A stretch of 64,000 nt of DNA from Maribacter algicola (GTDB lineage Bacteria > Bacteroidota > Bacteroidia > Flavobacteriales > Flavobacteriaceae): positions 744,001 through 808,000 of the forward strand of contig NZ_QUSX01000001.1 of the NCBI RefSeq assembly GCF_003933245.1, in the 5' to 3' direction. Within the stretch, counting starts at the first letter, position 1, and each line of letters opens with the position of its first letter. The translations under genes and the position numbers were made by a program. Shown piece by piece: positions 8,831 to 19,400 of this stretch. The notes beneath the pieces were generated by a model. It saw only the letters and a program-made list of their open reading frames with translations. It was not told the DNA's origin and ran no database searches.

Positions 8831-11581
8831 TTAAACCCTATTCTTTACGACAATGGTATACGTGCCAGAACCAAAATCTCCGATATATGAAAAACCATTT
8901 TCATTTTTAATGTGATCAACTGGCTTTCCATTGTTGGTAATGGAAACGGCTTTATCATAATTTGGCACATAAATGCTCCCATTACAATTATTTGGGATTG
9001 TAACGTTCCATATGAAGGCATCTTTTTGATGAGTCCACCTACTTTTTATGGTTCCAGACGCAGATTTATAAGAAATATCGGAATTTTCAATGTATTGGGT
9101 CAAATACGGTTTGAATACAATGCTTTTGAAACCTGGATCTTCAATTGTTGGATTGATACCTCCGATTCCTGAGAAAAACCAAGCATCAAAACCTCCTTGC
9201 ATGGGGTGACTATGACTTTTTTTAGCCATTGTTTCAAAAATATCAGAGCCTGCTTCACCAATGGTCGTTGGAAGCACCTCCCAAAGGGTCGTTGCGTTGT
9301 AGTGATTCCACATGGCTTCAAAGCTATTGTTCCCCTTTTTCACCAGTAGGTCATACGCCTCCTTCTCAAAACCATTTTCAGAAAGTACCTTAAAAATTCT
9401 TGCAATCCCAAAAATACCCGTATTAATAAAGTCATTAAAATTTTCATGACTATCCAAAACAATGCTAGCGGCGACATCTTTTCGGTATGATTTTGGTACT
9501 ATACCAATGTCCAGCGCTAAACAATTAGCCGTCTGGCTACCATAGGAAAGCGTGCCTTTGTCTAGAAAAGCATTATTAAAAGCTTCGGAAAGTTCATTTT
9601 TCATTTGGGTGTACTTTATTTCATCCGAAGAGAATCCCAGAGTTTTGGCCGTTTTACTTAAAATATCAACATCCAAAATGTGAAACGCCGTGGAGCTTAT
9701 TGGAACTGGGCAATCAATATTGACATTGCCTCCTGGCGGACACCAGTCTCCAAGTCCGTGAACAATGACTCCGTCCTCCTTTTTGGAATGAACAAAATCC
9801 ACCCAAGTTTTCATATCATTGTAAAACTCTTTTAAAACACTATCATCGCCATAGTGCACATACAAATACCATGGAATTTGAACTACGGCGGTGCCCCAGT
9901 CCGGGCTTGCTGTTCCACTGGTCCTTCTTCCAGGGGCTATCATGGTTGTAATACCTTTTGGTTTAGTAACCATGCTCCTGTCGTGAAAGTTGGTTCCAAA
10001 GTAAAGTTCCTTTTTTTCTTCACGGCCAGAAGAACGCATATCAAACAAATATTTGGTCAAGAACTTCTTGGCGTTGTAATTATACATCAAGGTTTTTGCC
10101 ATGGCATGTGCGTCCCCTGTCCAACCACATTTTTCGCGATGGGGACAGTCCGTAGGGATACCCTGTAGATTGCCCCTTAGTGTGTGTACCGTTAATTCAT
10201 GTAATTTATTGACATTTGATTCTGAGGTATTGAGTTTGCCCGTATTCTCCATAGCTGAATAAATTACCATTCCAGTCAACAAGTCTTTTGTTGGAGTTTT
10301 ATCCAATCCTCCAACTTCAGCATATCTGAAACCATGATATGTAAAACGGGGTTCCCAAATTTCCAAGGAATCGCCACCCTTACATATGTATTTTTCCGTC
10401 TGAATTACCTTGGTTGCACTTACCCCAGTAGATCTAAAATCCATTCGTCCATCTTCACTCAATTCTTCTGCCATCCGAATGGTTATCTCCTGTCCCTGCT
10501 CTCCGTCGATTTTTAATCGGTTCCATCCGGTAAAATTTTGACCAAAATCAAAAATATAGGTACCATCAGGCTGCGAGATTATTGCTTTTGGATAGATGGA
10601 ATCCATAACTTTTATGGGTTCCGCAAATTGTTCAATTAGCTTGGTAGGATGCTCTTTACCAATAAGGGCATTTTCCCATGATGTATTGGCAGTGTATGCA
10701 AACCAATCGCCAGCTTCTTTGCGGGCATCGTAAAATTCTCCAGCGTAGATATTTGAAAAAGTAATAGGTCCTGGTTTCCATTTCCACGAATTATCCGAAA
10801 TGATAATTTTTTTTGAACCATCTTTAAAATAAACTTCAATCTCTGCTGAAAACACAGGTTGCCCATAAATCATAGAGTCGTTCCAGACTACATTCTGATT
10901 GTACCAACCATTGCCCAACATAATCCCCAAAACGTTTAGTTCTCCAAGTCGTTCCTTGGCAATATTCAGACCCGTATAAAAGGTGTAATCTTCATAGTTT
11001 GTCTGTGCTGGGTCCAATACATGATCCCCAATTTTTTCTCCATTTAAATAAGCCTCAAAAAAACCGGGGGCAGCCACATAAAGTCTTGCAAAATCTATTT
11101 CTTTTTCAATATCCAATTGAAACTCCTTTCGAAAAAGAGGCAGAGCCGAATCTTTTGCATAATTATAGGTAATCCATTTCGCCTTCCAATCCTTGGAGTG
11201 GTTGAGCGGTGCTATTATCTCCATTTCCTTGCTCCAATCTGAAACTAAATTGTTTTTGTCCCATATCCGGACCTTGGAGTAATACTTTAGACCCCCGTTC
11301 AAAGAATCTCCGGAATAGGGTATGTGAAGCTGCTGCGCACTCTCGACCTTCCCAGAATCAAAAATCGCTTTTGACATATTTTCCGGTTCAGAATACACAA
11401 CAATTTGATATGCCTTTTGTTCATTTTTTGTAGGCGATTGTATATCCCAACTAAATGAAAATGGAACATCACAAAGACTGCAAAGGTCAACAGTGTGCAA
11501 AACCGATACATCCGTTTGTTTTTCGCAACTTGAAGCACATAATTGTATTACAAATACAACCAACAAAAGCCTACCGAACAT
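8831..11581 (-). CDS. GH78 alpha-L-rhamnosidase, lipoprotein
   Basis: About 916 residues from ATG 11581 (MFGRLLLVVFVIQL), chosen because it begins a lipoprotein signal ending ASSC. ATG 11602 or 11659 would add up to 26 residues and overlap the upstream gene. The order is typical of GH78: an N-terminal fibronectin-like domain, the rhamnosidase N domains (LYVAAPGFFEAYLNGEKIGD), a concanavalin-like domain, and an (alpha/alpha)6 barrel. The barrel carries DCPHREKCGWTGDAH near residue 475, which supplies Asp, Glu and Asp at the spacing of the catalytic pocket. A later acidic residue lies in TTLWEVLP. It is translated right after the other GH78 gene, and is clearly more distant from it than the 43195-46035 copy is. 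It probably removes terminal alpha-L-rhamnose in the periplasm or at the surface. Confidence 0.9.
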   Translation of the reverse strand: MFGRLLLVVFVIQLCASSCEKQTDVSVLHTVDLCSLCDVPFSFSWDIQSPTKNEQKAYQIVVYSEPENMSKAIFDSGKVESAQQLHIPYSGDSLNGGLKYYSKVRIWDKNNLVSDWSKEMEIIAPLNHSKDWKAKWITYNYAKDSALPLFRKEFQLDIEKEIDFARLYVAAPGFFEAYLNGEKIGDHVLDPAQTNYEDYTFYTGLNIAKERLGELNVLGIMLGNGWYNQNVVWNDSMIYGQPVFSAEIEVYFKDGSKKIIISDNSWKWKPGPITFSNIYAGEFYDARKEAGDWFAYTANTSWENALIGKEHPTKLIEQFAEPIKVMDSIYPKAIISQPDGTYIFDFGQNFTGWNRLKIDGEQGQEITIRMAEELSEDGRMDFRSTGVSATKVIQTEKYICKGGDSLEIWEPRFTYHGFRYAEVGGLDKTPTKDLLTGMVIYSAMENTGKLNTSESNVNKLHELTVHTLRGNLQGIPTDCPHREKCGWTGDAHAMAKTLMYNYNAKKFLTKYLFDMRSSGREEKKELYFGTNFHDRSMVTKPKGITTMIAPGRRTSGTASPDWGTAVVQIPWYLYVHYGDDSVLKEFYNDMKTWVDFVHSKKEDGVIVHGLGDWCPPGGNVNIDCPVPISSTAFHILDVDILSKTAKTLGFSSDEIKYTQMKNELSEAFNNAFLDKGTLSYGSQTANCLALDIGIVPKSYRKDVAASIVLDSHENFNDFINTGIFGIARIFKVLSENGFEKEAYDLLVKKGNNSFEAMWNHYNATTLWEVLPTTIGEAGSDIFETMAKKSHSHPMQGGFDAWFFSGIGGINPTIEDPGFKSIVFKPYLTQYIENSDISYKSASGTIKSRWTHQKDAFIWNVTIPNNCNGSIYVPNYDKAVSITNNGKPVDHIKNENGFSYIGDFGSGTYTIVVKNRV

Positions 11582-11591
11582 AGATATCAGA

Positions 11592-14384
11592 TTAGGGTGC
11601 ATACTTAAAGCTAAAAGAATACGTTCCAGATCCAATTTCCAAAATAGCTTCTTTTTCATTTGTTGCTACAACTTTAATTGAAGGTACTTTGGCTAATTTT
11701 TTATTTCCCTCTCTTAAATCAGAAATATTCTCAATAGGGATATGGACTTTTGCTTTCGTATTCACTGGAATGTCTACGGTCATGAGAACCTTGTTACCTT
11801 GCCATTTCCAAGATGAGGCTATAGTGCCATTGATGCTCTTGTAGCTTCCATTTATAAAATCGACTTCCTTGCTTATGACGGGTTTTATCCGAATGTTTCG
11901 ATAGCCGCCATCTTCCGTACCGATACCCACGGCATGCAGGAACATCCACTCAGCTACGGAGCCAAAAGCGTAATGGCTGAAAGAATTCATCTTCGCATTT
12001 AGATCGGAATTTTCTGCGTCATTTTTGGTGTAGCTATTCCAGCGTTCCCAAATGGAAGTGCTACCATTTTCCACTGAATACCCCCAACTGGGATACTCCG
12101 TTTGTTTGAACAGCTTGTAGGCCAAATCGTGATACCCATATTTGGACAGGGCCAACATCACATGTTTTGTACCTAGGAACCCACTCGAAAATTTGAAGCT
12201 ATTTTTCTCGATTTTTTCTGCCAATCTTGCCGCTCCTTTCTCCGCCAAATTTTCCGGGAATAGGTCAAAATACAGGGCAAGGGCATAGGTGGTCTGCGTA
12301 TCTTCGGTAGTTCTGCCATCTGGCAAAATGTATTTCTCAGAAAATGCCTTTTTAATATTCTCAAACAGAACGCGGTATTTTTGGGCATCTTGCGTACGAC
12401 CCAACACTTCTGCAATCTCAGCCATCAACTTGGCATCATAGCCATAGAAGGATGCACCAATGTACCCTTTACTTGTCTCTTCATCCACCGCAAGCCAATC
12501 GCCCCAGTTATTTCCTCCACCAGGTCGTATAAAGTCCGTACTTGCATCGGCTTGAAACTCCATGAACTTTTCCATGCCCTTGTACATAAATTCCAAAATA
12601 CGCTTATCATTATAGACCTTGTACATGTTATAGGGTATGATGATACCTGCATCCATCCATGCAGGGGAGTACTGATTGGGCCTTGAGTAGGGAAAAGGCG
12701 CAAAATTTGGATAGGCTCCATACCAGCGCTGTGCATCGTCAAGGTCAACTAAGAATTTGGTCATAAAACTAGCAACATCAGCATTGTAGGTCGCGGAACG
12801 CATATAGGTCTGTGCGTCGCCCGTCCAACCCAAGCGTTCATCACGTTGGGGACAATCTGTAGGAATGTCAAAAAAATTAGCCTCCTGTGTTGTCTTTATG
12901 TTCTCATATAGCGTATTGTTCATTTCATTGGAGGTCTTGAACGTACTGGCATCCGTTTTAATAGAACTCAAAACTATACCTGTGATAGCGTCCAAGCTGG
13001 GCTTTCCAGGATATCCGGTAACCTCCACATATTGAAAACCGTGATAGGTAAACTTTGGCTGCCAAACCTCGACCCCTTCCCCTTTTAGAATATAGGTATC
13101 GGTAGCTCTGGCTAGCCGAAGGTTCTCGGTCTGTATGTTCCCGTCTTGTTTTAAAATTTCACCAAAACGCAAACGAACTTCGGTCCCAGCTGGGCCTTCC
13201 ACTTTTAATTCTGCGATACCGGCAAAATTCTTTCCTAAATCAAAAATATAAGTTCCAGGTTCTGGTTCGGTTATTTTAACCGGTCTTAATCGCTCAATAT
13301 TCTTTATTAAACTACTTGGGTGCGCCTCAAGTTTTCCATCTGGATAGGTGTATACCTTTGGGGTTTTCCAACCTTGGTCATCATAACCGGGAGTATCCCA
13401 GCCGGAATGCTCCAATCTGGCATCGTACTTTTCCCCCATCAAAATATCCGCCTCGCGAACGGGCCCTTCATTGGATTTCCATGTTGAATCTGTTGCCAAC
13501 ACTTCTTCAGTACCATCTTCGTATTGAATATGCAATTGCCCCATAAAAGAGGGGTTCACCCCGTAAAATTCCCGCACCTTATCCAACCGTACCAATAAGG
13601 CATAGCCTATATAACCGGCATACCATCCATCAGCGATTACGGCACCAATGGCATTATCCCCTTGCTTTATGGAATTTGTTATATCATGGGTTTGGTAGTA
13701 TAGGCGTTCGTTATAATCCGTCCAGCCGGGTGCAAAGTAATCATCGCCTACTTTCTCGCCATTGAGCCTTAGCTCATAAAGTCCAAGTGCAGTGGAATAT
13801 ACCGTCGCCCTTTTTACTTTCTTTGTTATCTGAAATGACTTTCTGAGATATCTTGCCGGGGGAAGATAAAGGCTATCGTATTTATCCGTAGTGTCATAAC
13901 CCACATCATGACTGATGAACTGTCCTTGCCAATCAGAAAAATTCAGAAGGCCCATAGACCAGTGACCAGGTTCGCTCCATTCAGATTCTTGGTTGGATTC
14001 GTCCCAAATCTTCACCTTCCAGTAGTAATCCGTATTTGAAATAAGATTATCTCCCGCATAGACTATTTGGTTTGTATCATGCGAACTTACTTTTCCACTA
14101 TCCCAAGTATCGCCTTGGTCTTCTTCCAAATTTTTCTTTGAAGATGAAACAAGAATTTGATATGCCGATTGGGATCTATTTCTCCCATTTCCCTCAAGAA
14201 GCCAACTGAACCTAGGGCTTAAAACTGTAATACCCATTGGATTTTCCAAATATTCTACGCGAAGTTCTTTTGGATTAAGTAAATCTTTTTGTGGTGCAGT
14301 GTTCGCAGTTATGCGGTTGAACCCGAAGCAAAGTATCGCTATCTTAATGATTAAACATATAAATGTATTCTGTGTCAATTTCAT
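11592..14384 (-). CDS. GH78 alpha-L-rhamnosidase
   Basis: 930 residues with a signal peptide (ICLIIKIAILCFGFNRITA) and no lipobox cysteine, so probably periplasmic. It opens with NPKELRVEYLENPMGI, the conserved beginning of Bacteroidetes GH78 enzymes, followed by WKVKIWDESNQESEWSEPG. The catalytic segment DCPQRDERLGWTGDAQ lies near residue 505. The TSIWERWNS segment and SFSHYAFGSVAEWMF close the barrel, then a C-terminal beta-sandwich. The fold is complete. Its closest relative here is the GH78 at 43195-46035; they share ATDTYILKGEG and FTYHGFQYVEVTG. It is separated from the SusD1 gene by a terminator hairpin, so it probably has its own promoter in 14385-14468, although no CAGGAT element is visible there. 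Confidence 0.92.
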   Translation of the reverse strand: MKLTQNTFICLIIKIAILCFGFNRITANTAPQKDLLNPKELRVEYLENPMGITVLSPRFSWLLEGNGRNRSQSAYQILVSSSKKNLEEDQGDTWDSGKVSSHDTNQIVYAGDNLISNTDYYWKVKIWDESNQESEWSEPGHWSMGLLNFSDWQGQFISHDVGYDTTDKYDSLYLPPARYLRKSFQITKKVKRATVYSTALGLYELRLNGEKVGDDYFAPGWTDYNERLYYQTHDITNSIKQGDNAIGAVIADGWYAGYIGYALLVRLDKVREFYGVNPSFMGQLHIQYEDGTEEVLATDSTWKSNEGPVREADILMGEKYDARLEHSGWDTPGYDDQGWKTPKVYTYPDGKLEAHPSSLIKNIERLRPVKITEPEPGTYIFDLGKNFAGIAELKVEGPAGTEVRLRFGEILKQDGNIQTENLRLARATDTYILKGEGVEVWQPKFTYHGFQYVEVTGYPGKPSLDAITGIVLSSIKTDASTFKTSNEMNNTLYENIKTTQEANFFDIPTDCPQRDERLGWTGDAQTYMRSATYNADVASFMTKFLVDLDDAQRWYGAYPNFAPFPYSRPNQYSPAWMDAGIIIPYNMYKVYNDKRILEFMYKGMEKFMEFQADASTDFIRPGGGNNWGDWLAVDEETSKGYIGASFYGYDAKLMAEIAEVLGRTQDAQKYRVLFENIKKAFSEKYILPDGRTTEDTQTTYALALYFDLFPENLAEKGAARLAEKIEKNSFKFSSGFLGTKHVMLALSKYGYHDLAYKLFKQTEYPSWGYSVENGSTSIWERWNSYTKNDAENSDLNAKMNSFSHYAFGSVAEWMFLHAVGIGTEDGGYRNIRIKPVISKEVDFINGSYKSINGTIASSWKWQGNKVLMTVDIPVNTKAKVHIPIENISDLREGNKKLAKVPSIKVVATNEKEAILEIGSGTYSFSFKYAP

Positions 14385-14462
14385 ACCAACTGATTTAAGG
14401 TATATTGACCACCGTAATTTTAAATAGATTACCGCGACAATATGAATTAGTGTAATTTTATT

Positions 14463-14497
14463 AAAAAAATGGGCGAAGTCAAAAGCACTTCGCCCAT
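14463..14497 (-). terminator. Rho-independent terminator after SusC1/SusD1
   Basis: An 11-bp perfect stem (14469-14479 with 14487-14497, core GGGCGAAGT) has a 7-nt loop. On the minus strand it is followed by a U run from the A-rich 14463-14469. It lies 22 nt beyond the SusD1 stop. Confidence 0.85.
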
Positions 14498-14518
14498 CAC
14501 TAAACTAAACAAACAATA

Positions 14519-16018
14519 TTAATAACCTGGATTTTGCACTAAATTCTCATTTGCGTCCAATTGTGATTGTGGAATGGGCAACAATTCCAATTTTGGGTCA
14601 TAGACCGTGCCAAAAAACTGGGCATCCTCGTTATTCTGAAGCGATTGTTCAATATCGCCCCATCTCTGTAAATCTGGATACTCTGTAAACTCTCCTGCCA
14701 ATTCCCATTTTCTTTCCTGTTTAATGATTTCCCTTAACTCTGCTTGACTTGTTGTAACAACATCATCCAAACCTGCTCGGTCCCTTATTTGGTTTAAAAA
14801 GGGCAAAGCCTCAGATGAACTTCCACTTTCGTTTAGAGCTTCTGCAAGCATTAATAAAACATCACCATAGCGCATGAATATAAAATCATTACCATGCTGA
14901 AACGGATTGGTATATGCACCACTTGTATCCAATAATTTACCAAATCCAATGCCTTTGGGATCATTATAACCCCCAAAACGAGCATTATCCGGATTATTTG
15001 GGTCGTTGTACACAATCGTGTTACCATTAGTGTTAACGTATGAATACAATAGCGTAACGTCTCTCCTCAAATCGTTATCCAGAAAAGAATTATAAAAAGC
15101 TTCTGTAAAACCAAATTGATATTGTCCGCCATTGAATGCAAAAGGTGATAAAGGAACACCAGCAAAAAAGTTCAAAACGCTACCGGCACCATTTTGAGCA
15201 ATATTTGGCCGTGCGAAAATGATTTCAGAATTAAATTCATTTTCGACTGAAAAAATATCTGCAAAATTCATCTGCAATGAATATGGTCCATTATCTACAA
15301 TTTCTTGAAACTTTGAGGCCGCCATTGCATACATTGCATCTTGCTCTAGGGGTTTGCCTGCCATATTAAGGTAGACTTTACCTAAATAGGCCTTAGCTGC
15401 CCATGAAGTAGCCCGGCCAAGATTAGGATTGTCCCAACTTTCAGGAAGTCTGGTTTCTGCATATTCTAAATCTTCTATGATGACATTATATACTTCTTCG
15501 ATTGAGCTTCTAGACTTTTTTACAGTTTCATCTGAAAAATCTTTGGTCGCTTCAAGTTGTAGTGGTACTCCTCCGAACCATTTGACCAGATTAAAATAGT
15601 ACCAAGCCCTTAAAAATCTAGCTTCTGCTATTTTTTGCTCTTCAACACTTGGATCCAATCCTACGCCTGACACCTCCGCAATCACTGTATTGGCCCTATT
15701 GATGCCCCTGTAAAAATGGCTCCACCAAACACCATGTGCTGTTGTCGGTTGAAAAGCCAACGCGGAAAGTTGACCTTGGTTTCCATCGCCCTTGAGACGG
15801 ACTACAACACTTTCACCCGCACCAGAGGTAGCCAAAAAATACCAAAGTTCATCTATACCTTCGTTCATTGTACTATATACACCAAAAAGTGCTGCATCTA
15901 CATCTTTTTCGTTCTGGTAAAGGTTTTCTACCGATAAAAACGAAAAAGGAACTTCTTCAAGCGGTTCACATCCAAAAAGGAATAAGGTTGTCGCTATGGA
16001 TATTATAATTTTTTTCAT
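14519..16018 (-). CDS. susD: SusD-like outer-membrane glycan-binding lipoprotein 1
   Basis: 499 residues. Lipoprotein signal ATTLFLFGC (Cys16), then the SusD/RagB pattern: an N-terminal tetratricopeptide-like scaffold (EARFLRAWYYFNLVKWFGGV), a middle region with the binding loops, and the C-terminal helix pair with FIFMRYGDVLLMLAEALN and ERKWELAGEFTEYPDLQRW. It ends in VQNPGY, like the second SusD. It starts 19 nt after SusC1 and forms the lid of that transporter. Ligand is not predictable from the sequence; context suggests sulfated rhamnose-containing oligosaccharides. Confidence 0.95.
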   Translation of the reverse strand: MKKIIISIATTLFLFGCEPLEEVPFSFLSVENLYQNEKDVDAALFGVYSTMNEGIDELWYFLATSGAGESVVVRLKGDGNQGQLSALAFQPTTAHGVWWSHFYRGINRANTVIAEVSGVGLDPSVEEQKIAEARFLRAWYYFNLVKWFGGVPLQLEATKDFSDETVKKSRSSIEEVYNVIIEDLEYAETRLPESWDNPNLGRATSWAAKAYLGKVYLNMAGKPLEQDAMYAMAASKFQEIVDNGPYSLQMNFADIFSVENEFNSEIIFARPNIAQNGAGSVLNFFAGVPLSPFAFNGGQYQFGFTEAFYNSFLDNDLRRDVTLLYSYVNTNGNTIVYNDPNNPDNARFGGYNDPKGIGFGKLLDTSGAYTNPFQHGNDFIFMRYGDVLLMLAEALNESGSSSEALPFLNQIRDRAGLDDVVTTSQAELREIIKQERKWELAGEFTEYPDLQRWGDIEQSLQNNEDAQFFGTVYDPKLELLPIPQSQLDANENLVQNPGY

Positions 16019-16037
16019 GATTATATCTTTTTAAATT

Positions 16038-19000
16038 TTAAAATGATAGATTAACACCAAAAGTGAATGTTTTAGGTCTCGGATAGGCAGCCAGATCCAC
16101 TCCAGGTGCTAAACCACCATTACTAGCTCTTAAGGTATCTGCGTCCAAAGAATTCACCTCTGGATCAAATCCGCTATAGTCTGTTATGGTGATCAGATTA
16201 GTTCCCGTCGCAAAGACCTGAAGATTGGTTATTCCTATTTTATCAGGTAAGGGAACATTGTATCTCAATGATATGTTCCTCAACCTAATGTAACTTCCAT
16301 CTTCAACCATATAGTTAGCCACTGCAGGAATAATTGAATTTATTGATGGGAACCTAATGTCATTGGTTGGGTTTTCTGGTGTCCACCGGTTTTCGTACCA
16401 CTCAACAGTTTGATTTCTGTAAGATTCGTTGCCAAATAAACCAGAACTTAATGTCGTTCGTACCGGATTGTACAAATCATTGCCGATAGATCCTTGAACA
16501 AAAACGTTCAAGGTCAAGTTTCTATAAGTAAAGTCGTTGTTCCATCCAAATAAGAAATCTGGATTTGGATTCCCTATAACTTTTCTATCTTCATTGGTAA
16601 TAACCCCATCACCATCAACATCTTCAAATTTCCAATGCCCCAGTTGGGTGTCGTTTCTAAAAACAGCAAAGGTAGGGTTCCCATCTCCGTCAAAGTCACT
16701 TTCCTGAATTAGGCCAATGGCATTCAAGCCAAAGAATCGGCCGAATTCCTCCCCCGGTCTGTAAATGTGCCCGCTACCATAGACATTTACACCCATGCCA
16801 GGACCAAAAATTTCCTGGGCGCCGCCCAACTCCAATACTTTGGTCTTATATGACGTGTAATTAAAAGAGCTGTTCCATTGAAAATTTTTAGAGTTGACCA
16901 ACAATGCATCGAGATTTAGTTCAATACCCTTGTTCTCTATACTTCCAAAATTCACCAATGCACCTCCAAAACCTGACTGTGAGGGAATTTGAATGTTCTG
17001 TAGCAGGTCTTTGGTCGTTTTTACGAAATAATCAGCGGTGAAATTGATTCTGTTTCTAAATAGACCCAAATCAAGTCCAACATTGGTTTGCTCCGTGGTT
17101 TCCCATTTTAGGTTCGGGTTGGCAACACTTTGTGGTATGTACGCCAAACCGGCGGAGTTTCCAATAGAGTACACCGATGTGCCATATCTGGAAAGCGACT
17201 GATAGGGGGCTATGGCCTGACTACCTGTTTCCCCCCAAGAAGCTCGTAATTTTAAATTGGAAAGGGTTTCATTATCCTTCAAAAAATTTTCTTCTGATAT
17301 CCTCCATCCCACAGCTGCCGAGGGGAAATAGCCCCACTTTTCATTTTCTGCAAAACGTGAGGAACCATCAGCACGCACCGTTGCCGTAAGCAGATATTTA
17401 TTTTTAAAGGAATAATTGAACCTTGCAAAACCGGATTGCAGAATGCTTTGAGAACGATTGGAGCCTACAACTGGTATTCCAGTGGCAACTCCAAAGTTAT
17501 CATACCCCAATAATTGTATATCGAAATCATTTACATTTAAGGAGGTACCATAATTGTTGAACTCACTGTACTCCGCCCCTAAGGTAGCAGAGAATTCATG
17601 GTCTTCACCAAATTGGTCGGTGTAGGTCAAATAGTTGCTTACAATATAATCGTATGCCCTACTATTACCTGAGGAACCTACGGCATTTGACAATAAACCA
17701 CCTGCTACAGTTGATGGCGTAAAAATATCTCTAGTTCTTAGCCTAAAGTTTAGGCCTCCATTAAATGTATAGGATAATTTGTCGGTTATTTTCAGGGTAG
17801 CCTCAACATTACCCAATACGTTTGTCAAAAAATCCCTATCATCCTGTTCGGTCACTTCTAAATAAGGGTTAACAAATTGTATGCCTTCACCAGTAAAACC
17901 AGAAAAATCTAAAGTGGGTACTATCGGTTCGGCAAAAAGCGCATTAAAAATAGGTCCTGCCCCATAAGGAAAAGCTCTGCTATCAGTAACTGACCTAAAG
18001 TTCTGGGTTTGGGTACCGTTCAAACTGAATTTCAAATTTAGCTTATCGTCCCAAGCATCCAAATCTAGATTTGCCCTTACACTTCCCCTCTTGAATTGTG
18101 AATTTATAATCACACCTTCATCGTTCAACATATTTCCTGAAATAAAAAAACGTGCATTTTCTCCGCCCCCTGAAATATTTAACCCATATTCTTGGCGTAT
18201 TCCAGTTCTTACTATTTCTTCAACCCAATCGAATCCTTGATTCTCAAACTGCTCGGGATTGGGAAAAGGCAGGTCACTGCCAAGAGCAGCATTGGCCTCG
18301 TTTCTGTACTCTGCATAATCACGGCCGCTTAAAACCTCGTAAGGTGTGTCAATGGTAGAATAACTAATATTGGTGTAGAAATCAAAAGAAGTTTCCCCAA
18401 TTTTACCTCTCTTTGTTGTAATCAATATAACTCCGTTTGCTCCCCTGGAACCATAAATGGCTGTTGCGGAAGCATCTTTCAATACTTCTAGGTTTTCTAT
18501 TTCCTGAGGATTGAAATTTGGCGACCCACTAATCGGAATACCGTCAACTACATATAAGGGGGAATTGTCTCCGGATATTGAGTTGTTTCCCCTAATTCTA
18601 ATACTGGCTGGTGCTCCTGGTTCTCCTGAGGCAGATGTAACCAATACTCCGCTACTTCTTCCCTGAAGTAATTGGTCGACACTGTTAAAAACGGCTTTTT
18701 CCAATTCTTCACTTCCAACCGAAGCAACTGCTCCGGTTATATCCGATTTCTTTTGGTTACCATAACCTATTACCACAACTTCATCAAGGTTTTGAGCATC
18801 TTCTTGTAGTACAACATCGATTGAGTTTCTTGCGCCAACCACTTCCTCTTTGGCGCTAAACCCAACATAGGAAAAAACCAAAACATTAGTCCCACTAACC
18901 AATTGAATTTGATAATTTCCGTCAAAATCAGATTGTACTCCGTTGGTTGTCCCTTTTTGAACTACACTTGCCCCAGGCAATGGTTCTCCGTCAGCACCGG

Positions 19001-19109
19001 TGATTGTTCCAGTCACTGTTTTTCCACTTTGTGAGAAAGTCAAAAAACAGGTCAGCATAAAAATGGGAATAACCAATTTTTTTAATTTTTGTTTAAAAAT
19101 GGTTCTCAT
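16038..19109 (-). CDS. susC: SusC-like TonB-dependent outer-membrane transporter 1
   Basis: 1023 residues. Signal peptide (VIPIFMLTCFLTFSQS), then a carboxypeptidase-regulatory-like domain (GTITGADGEPLPGASVVQKG) at about 30-110. The plug domain includes VDQLLQGRSSGV and IRIRGNNSISGDNSPLYVVDG, and the 22-strand barrel ends in FTFGVNLSF with a terminal Phe for barrel assembly. There is no N-terminal STN domain, so it is not a sigma/anti-sigma-signalling type. It is the first gene of a SusC-SusD unit with a terminator on either side and a shared promoter element 42 nt upstream of the ATG. It imports oligosaccharides into the periplasm. Confidence 0.95.
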   Translation of the reverse strand: MRTIFKQKLKKLVIPIFMLTCFLTFSQSGKTVTGTITGADGEPLPGASVVQKGTTNGVQSDFDGNYQIQLVSGTNVLVFSYVGFSAKEEVVGARNSIDVVLQEDAQNLDEVVVIGYGNQKKSDITGAVASVGSEELEKAVFNSVDQLLQGRSSGVLVTSASGEPGAPASIRIRGNNSISGDNSPLYVVDGIPISGSPNFNPQEIENLEVLKDASATAIYGSRGANGVILITTKRGKIGETSFDFYTNISYSTIDTPYEVLSGRDYAEYRNEANAALGSDLPFPNPEQFENQGFDWVEEIVRTGIRQEYGLNISGGGENARFFISGNMLNDEGVIINSQFKRGSVRANLDLDAWDDKLNLKFSLNGTQTQNFRSVTDSRAFPYGAGPIFNALFAEPIVPTLDFSGFTGEGIQFVNPYLEVTEQDDRDFLTNVLGNVEATLKITDKLSYTFNGGLNFRLRTRDIFTPSTVAGGLLSNAVGSSGNSRAYDYIVSNYLTYTDQFGEDHEFSATLGAEYSEFNNYGTSLNVNDFDIQLLGYDNFGVATGIPVVGSNRSQSILQSGFARFNYSFKNKYLLTATVRADGSSRFAENEKWGYFPSAAVGWRISEENFLKDNETLSNLKLRASWGETGSQAIAPYQSLSRYGTSVYSIGNSAGLAYIPQSVANPNLKWETTEQTNVGLDLGLFRNRINFTADYFVKTTKDLLQNIQIPSQSGFGGALVNFGSIENKGIELNLDALLVNSKNFQWNSSFNYTSYKTKVLELGGAQEIFGPGMGVNVYGSGHIYRPGEEFGRFFGLNAIGLIQESDFDGDGNPTFAVFRNDTQLGHWKFEDVDGDGVITNEDRKVIGNPNPDFLFGWNNDFTYRNLTLNVFVQGSIGNDLYNPVRTTLSSGLFGNESYRNQTVEWYENRWTPENPTNDIRFPSINSIIPAVANYMVEDGSYIRLRNISLRYNVPLPDKIGITNLQVFATGTNLITITDYSGFDPEVNSLDADTLRASNGGLAPGVDLAAYPRPKTFTFGVNLSF

Positions 19110-19150
19110 AAATTTCAGTTGTTAATTAATACTTTGTGTAAATTCTGTTT

Positions 19151-19193
19151 CAATATTAAAAGACTATTTAATTAAGGGTATCCTGCACCATGC
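19151..19193 (-). promoter_or_regulatory. CAGGAT promoter element, site 2 (SusC1/SusD1)
   Basis: On the minus strand GCATGGTGCAGGAT (19193-19180) is followed after exactly 21 nt by TAATATTG (19158-19151), a good match to the Bacteroidetes -7 box TAnnTTTG. The box ends 42 nt before the SusC1 ATG, the same layout as before SusC2. Confidence 0.7.
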
Positions 19194-19340
19194 TGTTTTT
19201 ATTGATTTTTTTACAATTCTTTGCGGATTTATAAATTTGACAAAAGTTATTTTTTGATATAAACAATTTTGCCAGTACGTATAGAATATTTTTAGCTCCC
19301 TAACTAAATTCTCGGAATGTATATTAATTTCAATTTTATC

Positions 19341-19370
19341 AAATAAAAAGGACGGTATAGTATACCGCCC
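19341..19370 (-). terminator. Terminator after SusC2/SusD2
   Basis: On the minus strand GGGCGGTAT and ATACCGTCC form a 9-bp stem (one G-U pair) with a 3-nt loop, followed by a U-rich tail (plus strand AAATAAAAAG 19341-19350). It starts 31 nt after the SusD2 stop and separates the two SusCD units. Confidence 0.85.
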
Positions 19371-19400
19371 TCTTTAATTAACCAAACTCAAATAAAATAT

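Noticed and set aside
14385..14462. Possible CAGGAT promoter in front of the GH78 gene at 11592-14384
   Set aside because: I searched the short gap and found neither the core nor a convincing -33/-7 pair.
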